A stretch of DNA of 64,000 bases from Bradyrhizobium campsiandrae. GTDB lineage: Bacteria; Pseudomonadota; Alphaproteobacteria; Rhizobiales; Xanthobacteraceae. Of this stretch, positions 13,304-21,029 are shown one piece after another; the stretch's first letter is position 1, and each line of letters begins with the position of its first letter. The notes beneath the pieces were generated by a model. That model worked only from the letters and a program-made list of their open reading frames with translations. It searched no databases and had not been told where the DNA came from. Both the position numbers and the translations under genes were made by a program. Where the stretch lies: assembly GCF_014529705.1 (NCBI RefSeq), contig NZ_JAANIH010000016.1, positions 86,178 to 150,177 on the forward strand, given 5' to 3'.

Positions 13304-13325
13304 GGACGAACTTGGCGCGAGTTCC
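13301..13325 (-). promoter_or_regulatory. Putative EcfG promoter, full consensus
   Basis: GGAAC (complement of 13321-13325), 16 bases, CGTT (complement of 13301-13304). It faces the RHH-like gene and overlaps the inverted repeat. Confidence 0.55.
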
Positions 13326-13434
13326 GCAAGAGTCGGCAATATCCCCAACTGAGTAATAAATACAAGCAAAATCAATAAGTTAATATTGAAACGACTGGCC
13401 CGCTGGCGCATTCTCCTGCAAAGGGAGAGCCGTC

Positions 13435-13593
13435 ATGACGGACGAAGTCCGGTTACCCCGCAAACTTTCCGAAGAGCCCGAAGCGCCGAAGCCAGTGCGC
13501 CCAAGCCACCAGAAGGTCATCGATCAGGTCGAACGCTGGGCCAATAGTCCCGGCCTGCAACCACCAAGGAGCGACGATGCGAAGACGATCTGA
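13435..13593 (+). CDS. Small hypothetical protein
   Basis: ATG 13435 follows AAGGGAGAG. The 52-residue product starts MTDEVRLPRKLSEEPEA and contains VIDQVERWANSPGL. It is charged, soluble and mostly helical. It overlaps the next gene by 17 bases, which suggests translational coupling. It is too short for most gene finders. Function unknown. Confidence 0.6.
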   Translation: MTDEVRLPRKLSEEPEAPKPVRPSHQKVIDQVERWANSPGLQPPRSDDAKTI

Positions 13594-13771
13594 GCCCCAC
13601 ACCTTCGCGCAACGTCTCGACGCACAGAGGCTGCGGCTGGAACATGAGTTGGCGCGCCTGCCGGACGGATGCGAACGGAATGCCATCGCCACGCGTCTCG
13701 AGCAGCTTCAGGCTGCCGCGGACATGTACGATTTCCTGAGGCTACGTGAGACGGCCGCGCCCTCTCACTGA
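13577..13771 (+). CDS. Small hypothetical protein
   Basis: The protein has 64 residues with AAGGAG six bases before ATG 13577. It is a charged helix (FAQRLDAQRLRLEHELARLP, then TRLEQLQAAADMYDFLRL). It overlaps the previous small gene by 17 bases, and its 3' end overlaps the convergent membrane protein gene by 30 bases. No family recognised. Confidence 0.65.
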   Translation: MRRRSEPHTFAQRLDAQRLRLEHELARLPDGCERNAIATRLEQLQAAADMYDFLRLRETAAPSH

Positions 13772-14218
13772 CTGCGCTTCACCCTGGTGGCGCGTGGTGG
13801 CGCGAAGCTTCCGCCTCATCAGCCATGCCGATACCGACACTGCGGCCCAAGCAAGGATCGCGGCCGCAAAGGCGGCAATGACACTGGCCGACACCGTCAC
13901 GCAGAACACAGCTGCAAAGGCGGCGAGGCCGATGCTTCCGAGACCCGCTCCTGCAGCGTCCAATGCCGCGGCCTGCTGCCCGCGTCGGTCGCCGCGGAGG
14001 CCCGATTTCTCCTTGGCACGACGCTCGTGGCTCTCGATCAGTGTCGCGCTGGCGCAGAAGATGGCGGGGAGTGCGAGGAAGAGCCCGCCGATGGCGACGC
14101 CGCAACCTGCGCTCACGACGCCTGCGAAGACCGTCGCCAGGCCACCGAGCAGGAAGCGAACAGCGTACTCGTACCCTCGCGTCTGCTTCAGGGCCGACCA
14201 TGACAGCTTGACCGGCAT
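13742..14218 (-). CDS. Polytopic membrane protein
   Basis: The protein has 158 residues with two hydrophobic hairpins, about 20-65 and 92-135, separated by a polar RRAKEKSGLRGDRRG loop. It starts at ATG 14218, whose bases overlap the stop of the preceding gene (ATGA), so the two are translationally coupled. Its first half resembles the partner protein upstream. Function unknown; it belongs to the PAP2 operon. Confidence 0.7.
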   Translation of the reverse strand: MPVKLSWSALKQTRGYEYAVRFLLGGLATVFAGVVSAGCGVAIGGLFLALPAIFCASATLIESHERRAKEKSGLRGDRRGQQAAALDAAGAGLGSIGLAAFAAVFCVTVSASVIAAFAAAILAWAAVSVSAWLMRRKLRATTRHQGEAQSVRGRGRLT

Positions 14219-14565
14219 CAGGCAGCACCCCCGAAACCTGCCAGCAGGGCAAAGGCAACCGCGAGCCAGACGACGAAGGCAACGATCGTCGCAGGCAGCG
14301 CCGCGAAACGAAATCTCATCAGGAGATGGCAGACGGCAATGCTGTAGCAGGCGAGGGCAGCCGCACCATACATCATGGTCCAGCTTTCGGCCGCGGCATA
14401 TTGCGCTCCGTGCTGGACGACGGCGATGCTCAATGTGGCCAGCGCCACCGATGGCGCGGCGCCGAGCAGGCCGCCGAAACTCTTGGGCCGCAACATGTCG
14501 CCGAGGATTGCGAAGACGGACACGATGAGGCCGCCGGCAATGAAGCGGAGGACGTATTCGGTCAT
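14218..14565 (-). CDS. DUF3147-like membrane protein
   Basis: The protein has 115 residues and four hydrophobic segments: MTEYVLRFIAGGLIVSVFAI, then an LGAAPSVALATLSIAV segment, a YGAAALACYSIAVC segment and a final LPATIVAFVVWLAVAF. A conserved-looking RPKSFGGL motif lies after the first. The pattern resembles DUF3147 proteins; moderate confidence. It overlaps the PAP2 gene and the next gene by four bases each, so the three form a tight operon. Confidence 0.7.
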   Translation of the reverse strand: MTEYVLRFIAGGLIVSVFAILGDMLRPKSFGGLLGAAPSVALATLSIAVVQHGAQYAAAESWTMMYGAAALACYSIAVCHLLMRFRFAALPATIVAFVVWLAVAFALLAGFGGAA

Positions 14566-15146
14566 GGTCGCGCTCGCCGATCCGCGGAAGCCCTGCTGCG
14601 TCCTGCGAGGGTCCACGGCCTCAATATCCGCTCGACGAGGACGCCGAGGGTAAAGCCTGCGACCACATCGCTGGCCCAGTGCGCGAGTAGCGCCACGCGG
14701 GTGAACGACAAAGCCGTCGTGATCGTGCGCACCAGGCGTCGCCGGGCCGGCGGCAGCAGGCCGGCCGCGGACGCCAGCGCTCCCATATGCACGGCATGGC
14801 CGGACGGAAAGGCATCGCGCGCCCGTCCCGAGAACGGAACGCCGCGGCGATGGCCCCGCACCGTCACCCGATCCGGCCTGATCTGATCGAACACGGATTT
14901 CAGGACATGCGGAAGTGCGGCCGTCGCCAGCGACACAAGGAGGAGGTGGTCGGCCACGCGGCGCTCTTCGGTGGGCCGGCGTCTGGTATAGAGCCAACCG
15001 GCGGCGGCAAGCGCAAGTAGCACATGTTCGTCGGCGCCCCAGGTCAGCGCTTCGGCGGTCTGCTCGAGCTCCGGGCTGGTGTGATCGGCGATCTCATTGG
15101 CGATCGCGACATCGATCCGCGTTGGCTTGACGGTTACGAGCGCCAT
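14562..15146 (-). CDS. PAP2-superfamily membrane phosphatase
   Basis: The protein has 194 residues. The three PAP2 motifs are present: KSVFDQIRP (K-x6-RP), PSGHA, and TRVALLAHWASD (R-x5-H-x3-D). Such enzymes remove phosphate from lipid substrates such as phosphatidate or undecaprenyl pyrophosphate at the membrane; the substrate cannot be told here. It is the first gene of a three-gene operon joined by ATGA overlaps. The two small membrane partners could be flippase-like or structural subunits, which is inference. Confidence 0.85.
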   Translation of the reverse strand: MALVTVKPTRIDVAIANEIADHTSPELEQTAEALTWGADEHVLLALAAAGWLYTRRRPTEERRVADHLLLVSLATAALPHVLKSVFDQIRPDRVTVRGHRRGVPFSGRARDAFPSGHAVHMGALASAAGLLPPARRRLVRTITTALSFTRVALLAHWASDVVAGFTLGVLVERILRPWTLAGRSRASADRRARP

Positions 15147-15223
15147 CGATCCAGTGTCGGCGTAAGGTTCACTATGACAGTTTTGTAAAGCCGAGCGCCG
15201 ACGATGGTTCCTGAACTGAGGTG

Positions 15224-16222
15224 CTATGGTTGTCCCGATCCTCCCGCAGAGCCATAGACCTGGCCGGTCGCGTAGCTCGCATCGGCCGCGGCGAGCTGCA
15301 CATAGATCGAGGCCAGCTCGGCAGGCTGGCCGGGGCGCCCCAATGGCGTCATCCCGCCGAACTTTTCGAGCTTCTCCATCGTGGCACCGCCCGAGACCTG
15401 GAGCGGCGTCCAGATCGGCCCTGGCGCAACGCCGTTGACACGGATGCCCTTGGAGGCGAGCTGCTTCGCCAGCGACTTCACGTAGTTCATGGTCGCCGCC
15501 TTGGTCTGGGCGTAGTCGTAGAGATCGGGCGAGGGATCGTAGGCTTGCTCGGAGGTGGTGCCGATGATGCAGGATCCCGGTTTGAGATGCGGCAGCGCGG
15601 CCTTGATGATCCAGAACGGCGCGTAGATGTTGGTCTTCATGGTCGCATCGAAATCCTCGCTGGAGACGTCGAGGATGGAAGCGCGCGTCTGCTGCCGCGC
15701 CGCGTTGTTGACGATGATGTCGAGACCGCCCAGACCCTGAATGGCCTGCTCCACCAGCTGTCTGCAGAATGCTTCGTCCTTGAGGTCGCCGGGGATGGCG
15801 AGGCCGGTGCGGCCCTCCTTCTTGATCAGCGCGATCACCTCCTGCGCGTCCGGCTCCTCCGCCGCCAGATAGTTGATGGCGACGTCGGCGCCTTCGCGCG
15901 CATATGCGATCGCGGCCGCCCGGCCCATGCCTGAATCGCCGCCCGTGATCAGCGCCTTGCGGCCGGCGAGGCGACCCGAGCCCTTGTAGCTGGTTTCGCC
16001 GTGATCAGGTCGCGGCTCCATCTTGCCGGCAAGGCCGGGCCAGGGCTGCGACTGCTTCTTGAACGGCGGCTTCGGATAGCGGGTGACGGGATCAATCAGC
16101 TCTTGCTCTGCCATGGTGTCTCCTTTCGCTGTCGACGATGCCAGCGAGGCCGCCGCGAACGTGGCGCTCGCGGCGTGAACGATCTGCCGGCGGGATAATG
16201 AGGTCTTGTCGTGCTGGGTCAT
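15224..16222 (-). CDS. Tat-exported short-chain dehydrogenase (YghA-like)
   Basis: From ATG 16222 the product has 332 residues. It begins with a twin-arginine signal (LSRRQIVHAASATFAAASLA). The catalytic domain carries TGGDSGMG (cofactor), NNAA, a Ser in TTSEQ and Y-A-Q-T-K as catalytic Tyr-x3-Lys. The conserved approach sequence (KPPFKKQSQPWPGLAGKMEP) marks the E. coli YghA / B. subtilis YdaD stress-dehydrogenase group, which reduces aldehydes or sugars. A Tat signal on an SDR is uncommon but known in this group. No EcfG site was found upstream. Confidence 0.85.
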   Translation of the reverse strand: MTQHDKTSLSRRQIVHAASATFAAASLASSTAKGDTMAEQELIDPVTRYPKPPFKKQSQPWPGLAGKMEPRPDHGETSYKGSGRLAGRKALITGGDSGMGRAAAIAYAREGADVAINYLAAEEPDAQEVIALIKKEGRTGLAIPGDLKDEAFCRQLVEQAIQGLGGLDIIVNNAARQQTRASILDVSSEDFDATMKTNIYAPFWIIKAALPHLKPGSCIIGTTSEQAYDPSPDLYDYAQTKAATMNYVKSLAKQLASKGIRVNGVAPGPIWTPLQVSGGATMEKLEKFGGMTPLGRPGQPAELASIYVQLAAADASYATGQVYGSAGGSGQP

Positions 16223-16340
16223 GCTGCTCTCCGCAATGTCGCAATCCAATGCGCGGAGATCAGCCTCGTTGCAAAAATATCGAGGACGCCGGCGCGGCCG
16301 GCGTCCTCGAATTGTTCAGCGTTCATTACTTGGCAAGAGA

Positions 16341-16892
16341 TTACTTGGATTGACCGACGCTCGGCGCCTTGCCGAGTTCCTTGGCCATGTCGAGGTGGTG
16401 CTTGAGCGCGGGCAGGGTCTTGCCCGCCCAATCCTTCAGCGCCGAATTGTCGCCGCCATTGGCATAGCGTTCGAACAGCGACACGGCGTCTTCGTGGGCG
16501 CTGACCTGGTAGGAGTTGTAGTCCGAGCTGAAATCCTTGCCCGAGGCGCTCTTGAGCTTGTCCAGCTTGCTTTGGTGCGAGCTGTCGAGCGCGGTCGGCA
16601 AGGTCGCCTGGACCTTGCCATTACCGACGAGGCCTTTCAGCTCGCTGCTGGTCTTGGTATGGTCGGTGACCATCTGTTGCGCAAAGCTCTTCTCCTGCGC
16701 GTTGCCTTTCTGCTCGGCGAGCTTGCTCGACTCGATTTCGAACATGTCGCTGATGGCGACCTCCTTGACAAAATCGGCCGTCGCGGGCGCAACGCCCAGT
16801 GCGGAATTGACGCCGGTCTTCTCGCCAAGCGACTGGGCGAGAGCAGGGCCTGCGAGAAGCACGCAGGCGAAGGCGATGGCGGTACGTTTCAT
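16341..16892 (-). CDS. DUF4142 periplasmic protein
   Basis: The protein has 183 residues with signal peptide 1-20 (MKRTAIAFACVLLAGPALAQ). The body is a helical bundle typical of DUF4142: FVKEVAISDMFEIESSKLA, FAQQMVTDHTKTSSEL, and a C-terminal YNSYQVSAHEDAVSLFERYA then LPALKHHLDMAKEL. Members are periplasmic, ferritin-like in fold and often stress-induced in rhizobia. GGAAC-N17-GTT lies 55 bases upstream. It follows the TPP-enzyme operon. Confidence 0.85.
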   Translation of the reverse strand: MKRTAIAFACVLLAGPALAQSLGEKTGVNSALGVAPATADFVKEVAISDMFEIESSKLAEQKGNAQEKSFAQQMVTDHTKTSSELKGLVGNGKVQATLPTALDSSHQSKLDKLKSASGKDFSSDYNSYQVSAHEDAVSLFERYANGGDNSALKDWAGKTLPALKHHLDMAKELGKAPSVGQSK

Positions 16893-16947
16893 GGTCCGGT
16901 CCCTCTGATCAGCCGCGCAGCCTACCGCGCGGAGCTTTGCGGCGACC

Positions 16948-16972
16948 AACACGGGGACCGGGCCGAGGTTCC
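16948..16972 (-). promoter_or_regulatory. Putative EcfG promoter
   Basis: GGAAC (complement of 16968-16972), 17 bases, GTT (complement of 16948-16950). Its -35 overlaps the last codon region of the preceding small gene. Confidence 0.5.
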
Positions 16973-17199
16973 TAATCCGTCGGATGCCGGCCGCTGCGCG
17001 GATTGATCGGGTCGGTCGCCTTTCGCCGCAATCGTTCCGGGAGAAACGGTTCGGCCGGCGTCGCGGTTGCATCGGCGCGGACGTCCGCGTGGTGCTGCGC
17101 CTGCTCGTGCGCGGTCTTGTTGTCGTTCACCTGCCGTTTGACGTCGAGGCCGTGCACGGGATCGTTGACGCCGTGCTGAATGTCGCGGAAATCGCTCAT
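16972..17199 (-). CDS. Small hydrophilic protein downstream of the TPP enzyme
   Basis: ATG 17199 has AGGAG at the right distance; a GTG two codons earlier is less likely. The 75-residue product (MSDFRDIQHGVNDPVHGLDV...) is His/Asp/Arg-rich and without hydrophobic segments, probably disordered. It starts two bases after the stop of the TPP-dependent oxidase gene, so it is in its operon. Function unknown. Confidence 0.7.
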   Translation of the reverse strand: MSDFRDIQHGVNDPVHGLDVKRQVNDNKTAHEQAQHHADVRADATATPAEPFLPERLRRKATDPINPRSGRHPTD

Positions 17200-17201
17200 C
17201 G

Positions 17202-18989
17202 TCACTCCTTTCCAGGCAGGATCGTTTCAAGCATCTGGCGCGCCGCGCCCTTGATCATGCTGCTCTCGTTGGGGTCGCCTTTCAGCAAGGCGAGCGAAAA
17301 ATTCTTCGCCTGCTGCAAGGTGATGTGCGGCGGCAGCGGCGGCACTTCGGGATCGGTCTTCACCTCCAGCACGACGGGCATTTCGCTTGCCAGCGCCTGC
17401 TCCCAGGCCGAGCCGAGCAGCTGCGGGCTGTCGACGAAGATGCCGGTGAGGCCGATCATCTCGGCGAAGCGGGAATAGGACACGTCGGGAATGCGCTGCG
17501 ACGCCTCGAATTTGGGATCGCCGTTGATGATGCGCTGTTCCCAGGTGACCTGGTTGAGATCCTCGTTGTTGAAAACGCAGACGATGAGGCGTGGGTCGCG
17601 CCAGGATCGCCAGTATTTCGCCGCGGTGATCAGCTCGGCCATGTTGTTCATCTGCATGGCGCCGTCGCCGACCAGCGCGATCACCGGCCGATCCGGATGG
17701 GCGTATTTCGCGGCGAGCGCATAAGGAACCGCGGCGCCCATCGAGGCGAGTCCGCCCGAGAGCGAGGCCGTCATGCCGCGCCGCATCTTGAGATCCCGCG
17801 CGAACCAGTTGGCACAGGAGCCGGAATCGCTGGTGATGATGGCGCGGTCGGGCAGGCGCGGCGAGAGTTCCCAGGCGACGAGTTGTGGATTGATCGGCGC
17901 TGCGGGTTGATGCGCACGCTCGTCGAGCGTCTTCCACCATTTGGCGACGTTCTCCGCGATGCCCTTGCGCCAGGCGCCGTCGCTCTTGGGCGCAAGCCGC
18001 GGCAGCAGGCTTTGCAGGGTCTCCGCGGCGTCGCCGACCAGGCTGACCTCCATGGGGAAGCGGATCGAACTCATGCCGGCGTCGATGTCGATCTGCACCC
18101 CGCGCGCAGCGCCCTCCTTTGGAAGGAATTCTGCATAAGGGAATGCGGAACCGACCATCAGCAGTGTGTCGCACTCCATCATCATTTTATAGCTGGGTTC
18201 GGTGCCGAGCAGCCCGATCGAGCCCGTCACCCAGGGCAGATCGTCCGGCAGCGCCGCCTTGCCGAGCAGCGCCTTGGCGCAGCCCGCGGACAGTCGGTCG
18301 GCCACCGCAATGACTTCATCGGTAGCCTGCAGCGCGCCGGCGCCGATCAGCATCGCGACCTTCTTGCCGGCGTTGAGCGCCTCCGCGGCATGATCGAGTT
18401 CGGCCTCGCGCGGGACCACGCGCGGGGCGCAATAGCCGACACCGGAATGCAGGGTGCCATGCGCGCGCGGCGGCGCTTCGTAGGGCTCTTCCTGGAGATC
18501 GTTGGGCAGGATGATAGCCGTGGGGGCCCGGTGCGCGAGCGCGATGCGCACCGCCCGATCGATCAAGTGCCGCACCTGGGCTGGAGAGGAGGCTTGCGCG
18601 ACATAGGCGCCCGCGACGTCCTTGAACATCGAGACGAGATCGAGTTCCTGCTGATAGCTCCCGCCGAGCGCATTTCGCGCCTGCTGTCCGACGATCGCCA
18701 GCACTGGCTGGTGATCGAGCAGGGCGTCGTAGAGCCCGGTGATCAGATGCGATGCGCCGGGGCCCGATGTCGCAATGCAGACGCCAAGCTCGCCGGAGAA
18801 TTTCGCATAGGCTGATGCCATGAACGCCGCCATCTCCTCGTGCCGGGTCTGCACGAAGCCGATCTTGCCATCGGCACGGTTCATCGCGCCGAACACGCCG
18901 TTGATGCCGTCGCCGGGATAGCCGAAGATGTGGCGTACGCCCCATTGGTGCAGGCGCTGGACGATGAAGTCGGAGACGGTCTGGGACAT
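17202..18989 (-). CDS. Thiamine-pyrophosphate-dependent enzyme, pyruvate-oxidase-like
   Basis: The protein has 595 residues and three domains: a pyrimidine-binding N domain with the catalytic Glu (RHEEMAAFMASAYAK, about 50), a central nucleotide-binding domain (about 195-330), and a PP domain with GDGAMQMNNMAEL and NNEDLNQVTWEQ (about 425-470). Relatives include PoxB, acetolactate synthase and glyoxylate carboligase; the closest in layout is the pyruvate oxidase/stress type. GGAAC-N17-GTT lies 32 bases upstream and the PRC-barrel gene has its own site on the other strand, so both seem stress-controlled. Confidence 0.85.
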   Translation of the reverse strand: MSQTVSDFIVQRLHQWGVRHIFGYPGDGINGVFGAMNRADGKIGFVQTRHEEMAAFMASAYAKFSGELGVCIATSGPGASHLITGLYDALLDHQPVLAIVGQQARNALGGSYQQELDLVSMFKDVAGAYVAQASSPAQVRHLIDRAVRIALAHRAPTAIILPNDLQEEPYEAPPRAHGTLHSGVGYCAPRVVPREAELDHAAEALNAGKKVAMLIGAGALQATDEVIAVADRLSAGCAKALLGKAALPDDLPWVTGSIGLLGTEPSYKMMMECDTLLMVGSAFPYAEFLPKEGAARGVQIDIDAGMSSIRFPMEVSLVGDAAETLQSLLPRLAPKSDGAWRKGIAENVAKWWKTLDERAHQPAAPINPQLVAWELSPRLPDRAIITSDSGSCANWFARDLKMRRGMTASLSGGLASMGAAVPYALAAKYAHPDRPVIALVGDGAMQMNNMAELITAAKYWRSWRDPRLIVCVFNNEDLNQVTWEQRIINGDPKFEASQRIPDVSYSRFAEMIGLTGIFVDSPQLLGSAWEQALASEMPVVLEVKTDPEVPPLPPHITLQQAKNFSLALLKGDPNESSMIKGAARQMLETILPGKE

Positions 18990-19021
18990 TGCGGGCGGCT
19001 CCTGAATTGCTGAACATCAAG

Positions 19022-19046
19022 AACAGCGCGTTCCCGGCGATGTTCC
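19022..19046 (-). promoter_or_regulatory. Putative EcfG promoter for the TPP enzyme
   Basis: GGAAC (complement of 19042-19046), 17 bases, GTT (complement of 19022-19024). Start codon at 18989. Confidence 0.5.
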
Positions 19047-19068
19047 TGTTGGGCCGCGGGCAGCGACT

Positions 19069-19094
19069 GGAACGATCACCCCTTCACTTCAGTT
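19069..19094 (+). promoter_or_regulatory. Putative EcfG promoter for the PRC-barrel gene
   Basis: GGAAC (19069-19073), 18 bases, GTT (19092-19094). The start codon at 19125 is 30 bases further. It is divergent from the TPP-enzyme promoter. Confidence 0.55.
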
Positions 19095-19124
19095 GATTAC
19101 ACACTGGCTGAGTGGAGAATCGAG

Positions 19125-19499
19125 ATGTTGAATCAAGGCGAGCTGGATCGCAGCGAGATGGGCCGGTTGATCGGCAGCGACAAGGTCGAGGGAACATCGG
19201 TCTATGGGGCCGACCGCAACCGGATCGGTTCAATCGAGCGGCTGATGATCGACAAGGTCAGCGGCAAGGTGTCCTACGCCGTGCTCGGCTTCGGCGGATT
19301 CTTGGGGCTCGGCAACGATCACTATCCCTTGCCCTGGCAATCGCTGAAATACGACACCGAACTCGGTGGCTACGTCACCGGCATCACCGCCAAGGCGCTC
19401 GAAGGCGCGCCGAAATATGGCGAGCGCAGCGATTGGAACTGGGGCGATGACGCCGCCATGCGCGGCATCAACGCCTATTACGGCGTTCCGTTCGCCTGA
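19125..19499 (+). CDS. PRC-barrel domain protein
   Basis: The protein has 124 residues. The PRC barrel occupies about 12-85: GTSVYGADRNRIGSIERLMI and KVSYAVLGFGGFLGLGNDHY with PLPWQSLKYD. Small soluble PRC-barrel proteins in rhizobia often belong to stress regulons; their molecular role is unclear. It is followed after 22 bases by a short hydrophilic gene, probably co-transcribed. Confidence 0.85.
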   Translation: MLNQGELDRSEMGRLIGSDKVEGTSVYGADRNRIGSIERLMIDKVSGKVSYAVLGFGGFLGLGNDHYPLPWQSLKYDTELGGYVTGITAKALEGAPKYGERSDWNWGDDAAMRGINAYYGVPFA

Positions 19500-19521
19500 G
19501 CTTTTGCAGAAAGGCAGATCC

Positions 19522-19680
19522 ATGAGTAAGGAACGGCCCGATGAGGATCCCCGCGATCAGACGGACTGGGGTTCGCACAGGCAAACCAACACGCCCTGGA
19601 AGGGCACTCCAGAGAAAGAGCAGGGATCGGACAAGGTGAAGCCCGATCTCGAGAAGTGGCACGAGACCAAGACGCACTGA
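19522..19680 (+). CDS. 52-residue hydrophilic protein
   Basis: From ATG 19522 (AAAGGCAGATCC before it) the product is MSKERPDEDPRDQTDWGSHR and continues with TPWKGTPEKEQ and a Lys-rich end. There is no hydrophobic segment, so it is likely disordered. It is 22 bases behind the PRC-barrel gene and shares its probable EcfG promoter, and is followed by a clear terminator. Confidence 0.7.
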   Translation: MSKERPDEDPRDQTDWGSHRQTNTPWKGTPEKEQGSDKVKPDLEKWHETKTH

Positions 19681-19703
19681 CGAGGCGCGTCGGCGTCGAG
19701 CGG

Positions 19704-19735
19704 AGCGCGGCACCACGGCGCCGCGCTTCTTTTTT
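19704..19735 (+). terminator. Rho-independent terminator of the PRC-barrel operon
   Basis: AGCGCGGC (19704-19711) pairs with GCCGCGCT (19720-19727), followed by TCTTTTTT. Confidence 0.85.
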
Positions 19736-19777
19736 GCGCAGGTGCATTCACGAATGACGGCGGCGATGTCGCAAGCC

Positions 19778-19802
19778 GGAACCATGTTTCCGCGCTGCGG
19801 TT
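19778..19802 (+). promoter_or_regulatory. Putative EcfG promoter for the efflux operon
   Basis: GGAAC (19778-19782), 17 bases, GTT (19800-19802). The first start codon is 69 bases away. Confidence 0.45.
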
Positions 19803-19871
19803 AGGCTCCCGGCATGCGTGCATCGCCGAGCCCGTTCGCCGCAGCCGTAATCCCGATCGAGGTGTTTGCAA

Positions 19872-21029
19872 GTGGATGCTCAAACCCGGGAGCGTGGGCC
19901 GTCCGCGGAGCAACCGCGGAAGGCGGAAGCTCCAAAGAATTCGCCGGAGGCCAAGCACGACAGCAAGGCAGAGACCGGCGGGCCCGACAAAACCCCGACG
20001 TTGCGCCAGCGCATCGCCGAGCACTGGCTGCTCGCCACCGTCATCGCCATTGTGCTGATCGCAGCTCTGGTCGGCGGCCTGCTCTACTGGCTGGAAGTCC
20101 GTCACTACGAATCCACCGACGACGCCTTCGTCGCCGCGCGCAGCTTTTCCGTGGCCTCGAAAGTCGGCGGCTACGTGACTGACATCCCGGTCACGGACAA
20201 TCAGCACGTCAATGCCGGAGATATTCTCGCCAGGATCGACGAGCGCGACTATCGCATTGCCGTCGATCAGGCCAATGCGCAGGTCGAGGTCTCCAAGGCC
20301 AACATCGCCAATGTCGCGGCGCAGATCGATTCCCAGGAGGAGCAGATCAAGCAGGCTCAGGCGCAGCTCGAGCAGGCGCAGGCCCAGCTTCAGTTCTCGC
20401 AGGAGGAGTTCAACCGGGCGCAGGATCTGGTCGAGAAGGGCGCCGGCACCGTGCAGCGCCAGCAACAGACCCGCTCCGATCTTCAGGCCCAGCAGGCCAA
20501 CACCGAGCGCAGCAAGACCGCGGTGATCGCCGCGCAAGTCGGCATCAAGAGTCTGCAAGCCCAGCTCGAAGGCGCCAAGGCGCAGCTCCAGCAGTCGCAG
20601 GCGCAACTGGATCAAGCCAGGCTCAATCTGCAGTACACCAGCGTCGTCGCCGCGCAATCCGGTCGTGTCGTCAAGCTGTCGGGCGCCAAGGGCACGTTCG
20701 TCACCGCCGGCCAGAGCCTGATGATGTTCGTGCCCGACGATGTATGGATCGTCGCCAACTACAAGGAGACCCAGCTCAACGACATGCGGCCGGGCCAGCC
20801 GGTCGAGATCCGCATCGATGCCTATCCCGGACGCCAGCTGACCGGCCATGTCGATTCGGTGCAGCCGGGCTCCGGCACGGCCTTCAGCCTGCTGCCGGCG
20901 GAGAACGCCACCGGCAACTATGTGAAGGTGGTGCAGCGCGTGCCGGTGAAGATCGTGGTCGACAATTGGCCGGCCGATTTGCCTGTCGGTCCCGGCATGT
21001 CGGTCGTGCCCTGGACCAGGGTGCGATGA
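19872..21029 (+). CDS. emrA: HlyD/EmrA-type membrane fusion protein
   Basis: GTG 19872 is chosen because GAGGTG lies at 19859-19864; an in-frame TTG at 19866 is too close to it. The 385-residue protein has a charged cytoplasmic start, one membrane span (about 52-75, VIAIVLIAALVGGLLYWLEV), and then the HlyD pattern: a barrel/lipoyl half (ESTDDAFVAARSF), a long Gln/Ala coiled-coil hairpin (about 125-245) and the returning lipoyl half. It connects the transporter at 21026 to an outer-membrane channel. The genes overlap by four bases. Confidence 0.9.
   Translation: MDAQTRERGPSAEQPRKAEAPKNSPEAKHDSKAETGGPDKTPTLRQRIAEHWLLATVIAIVLIAALVGGLLYWLEVRHYESTDDAFVAARSFSVASKVGGYVTDIPVTDNQHVNAGDILARIDERDYRIAVDQANAQVEVSKANIANVAAQIDSQEEQIKQAQAQLEQAQAQLQFSQEEFNRAQDLVEKGAGTVQRQQQTRSDLQAQQANTERSKTAVIAAQVGIKSLQAQLEGAKAQLQQSQAQLDQARLNLQYTSVVAAQSGRVVKLSGAKGTFVTAGQSLMMFVPDDVWIVANYKETQLNDMRPGQPVEIRIDAYPGRQLTGHVDSVQPGSGTAFSLLPAENATGNYVKVVQRVPVKIVVDNWPADLPVGPGMSVVPWTRVR

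Noticed and set aside
15147..15230. GGAAC upstream of the PAP2 operon as EcfG site
   Set aside because: No GTT at 17-19 bases.
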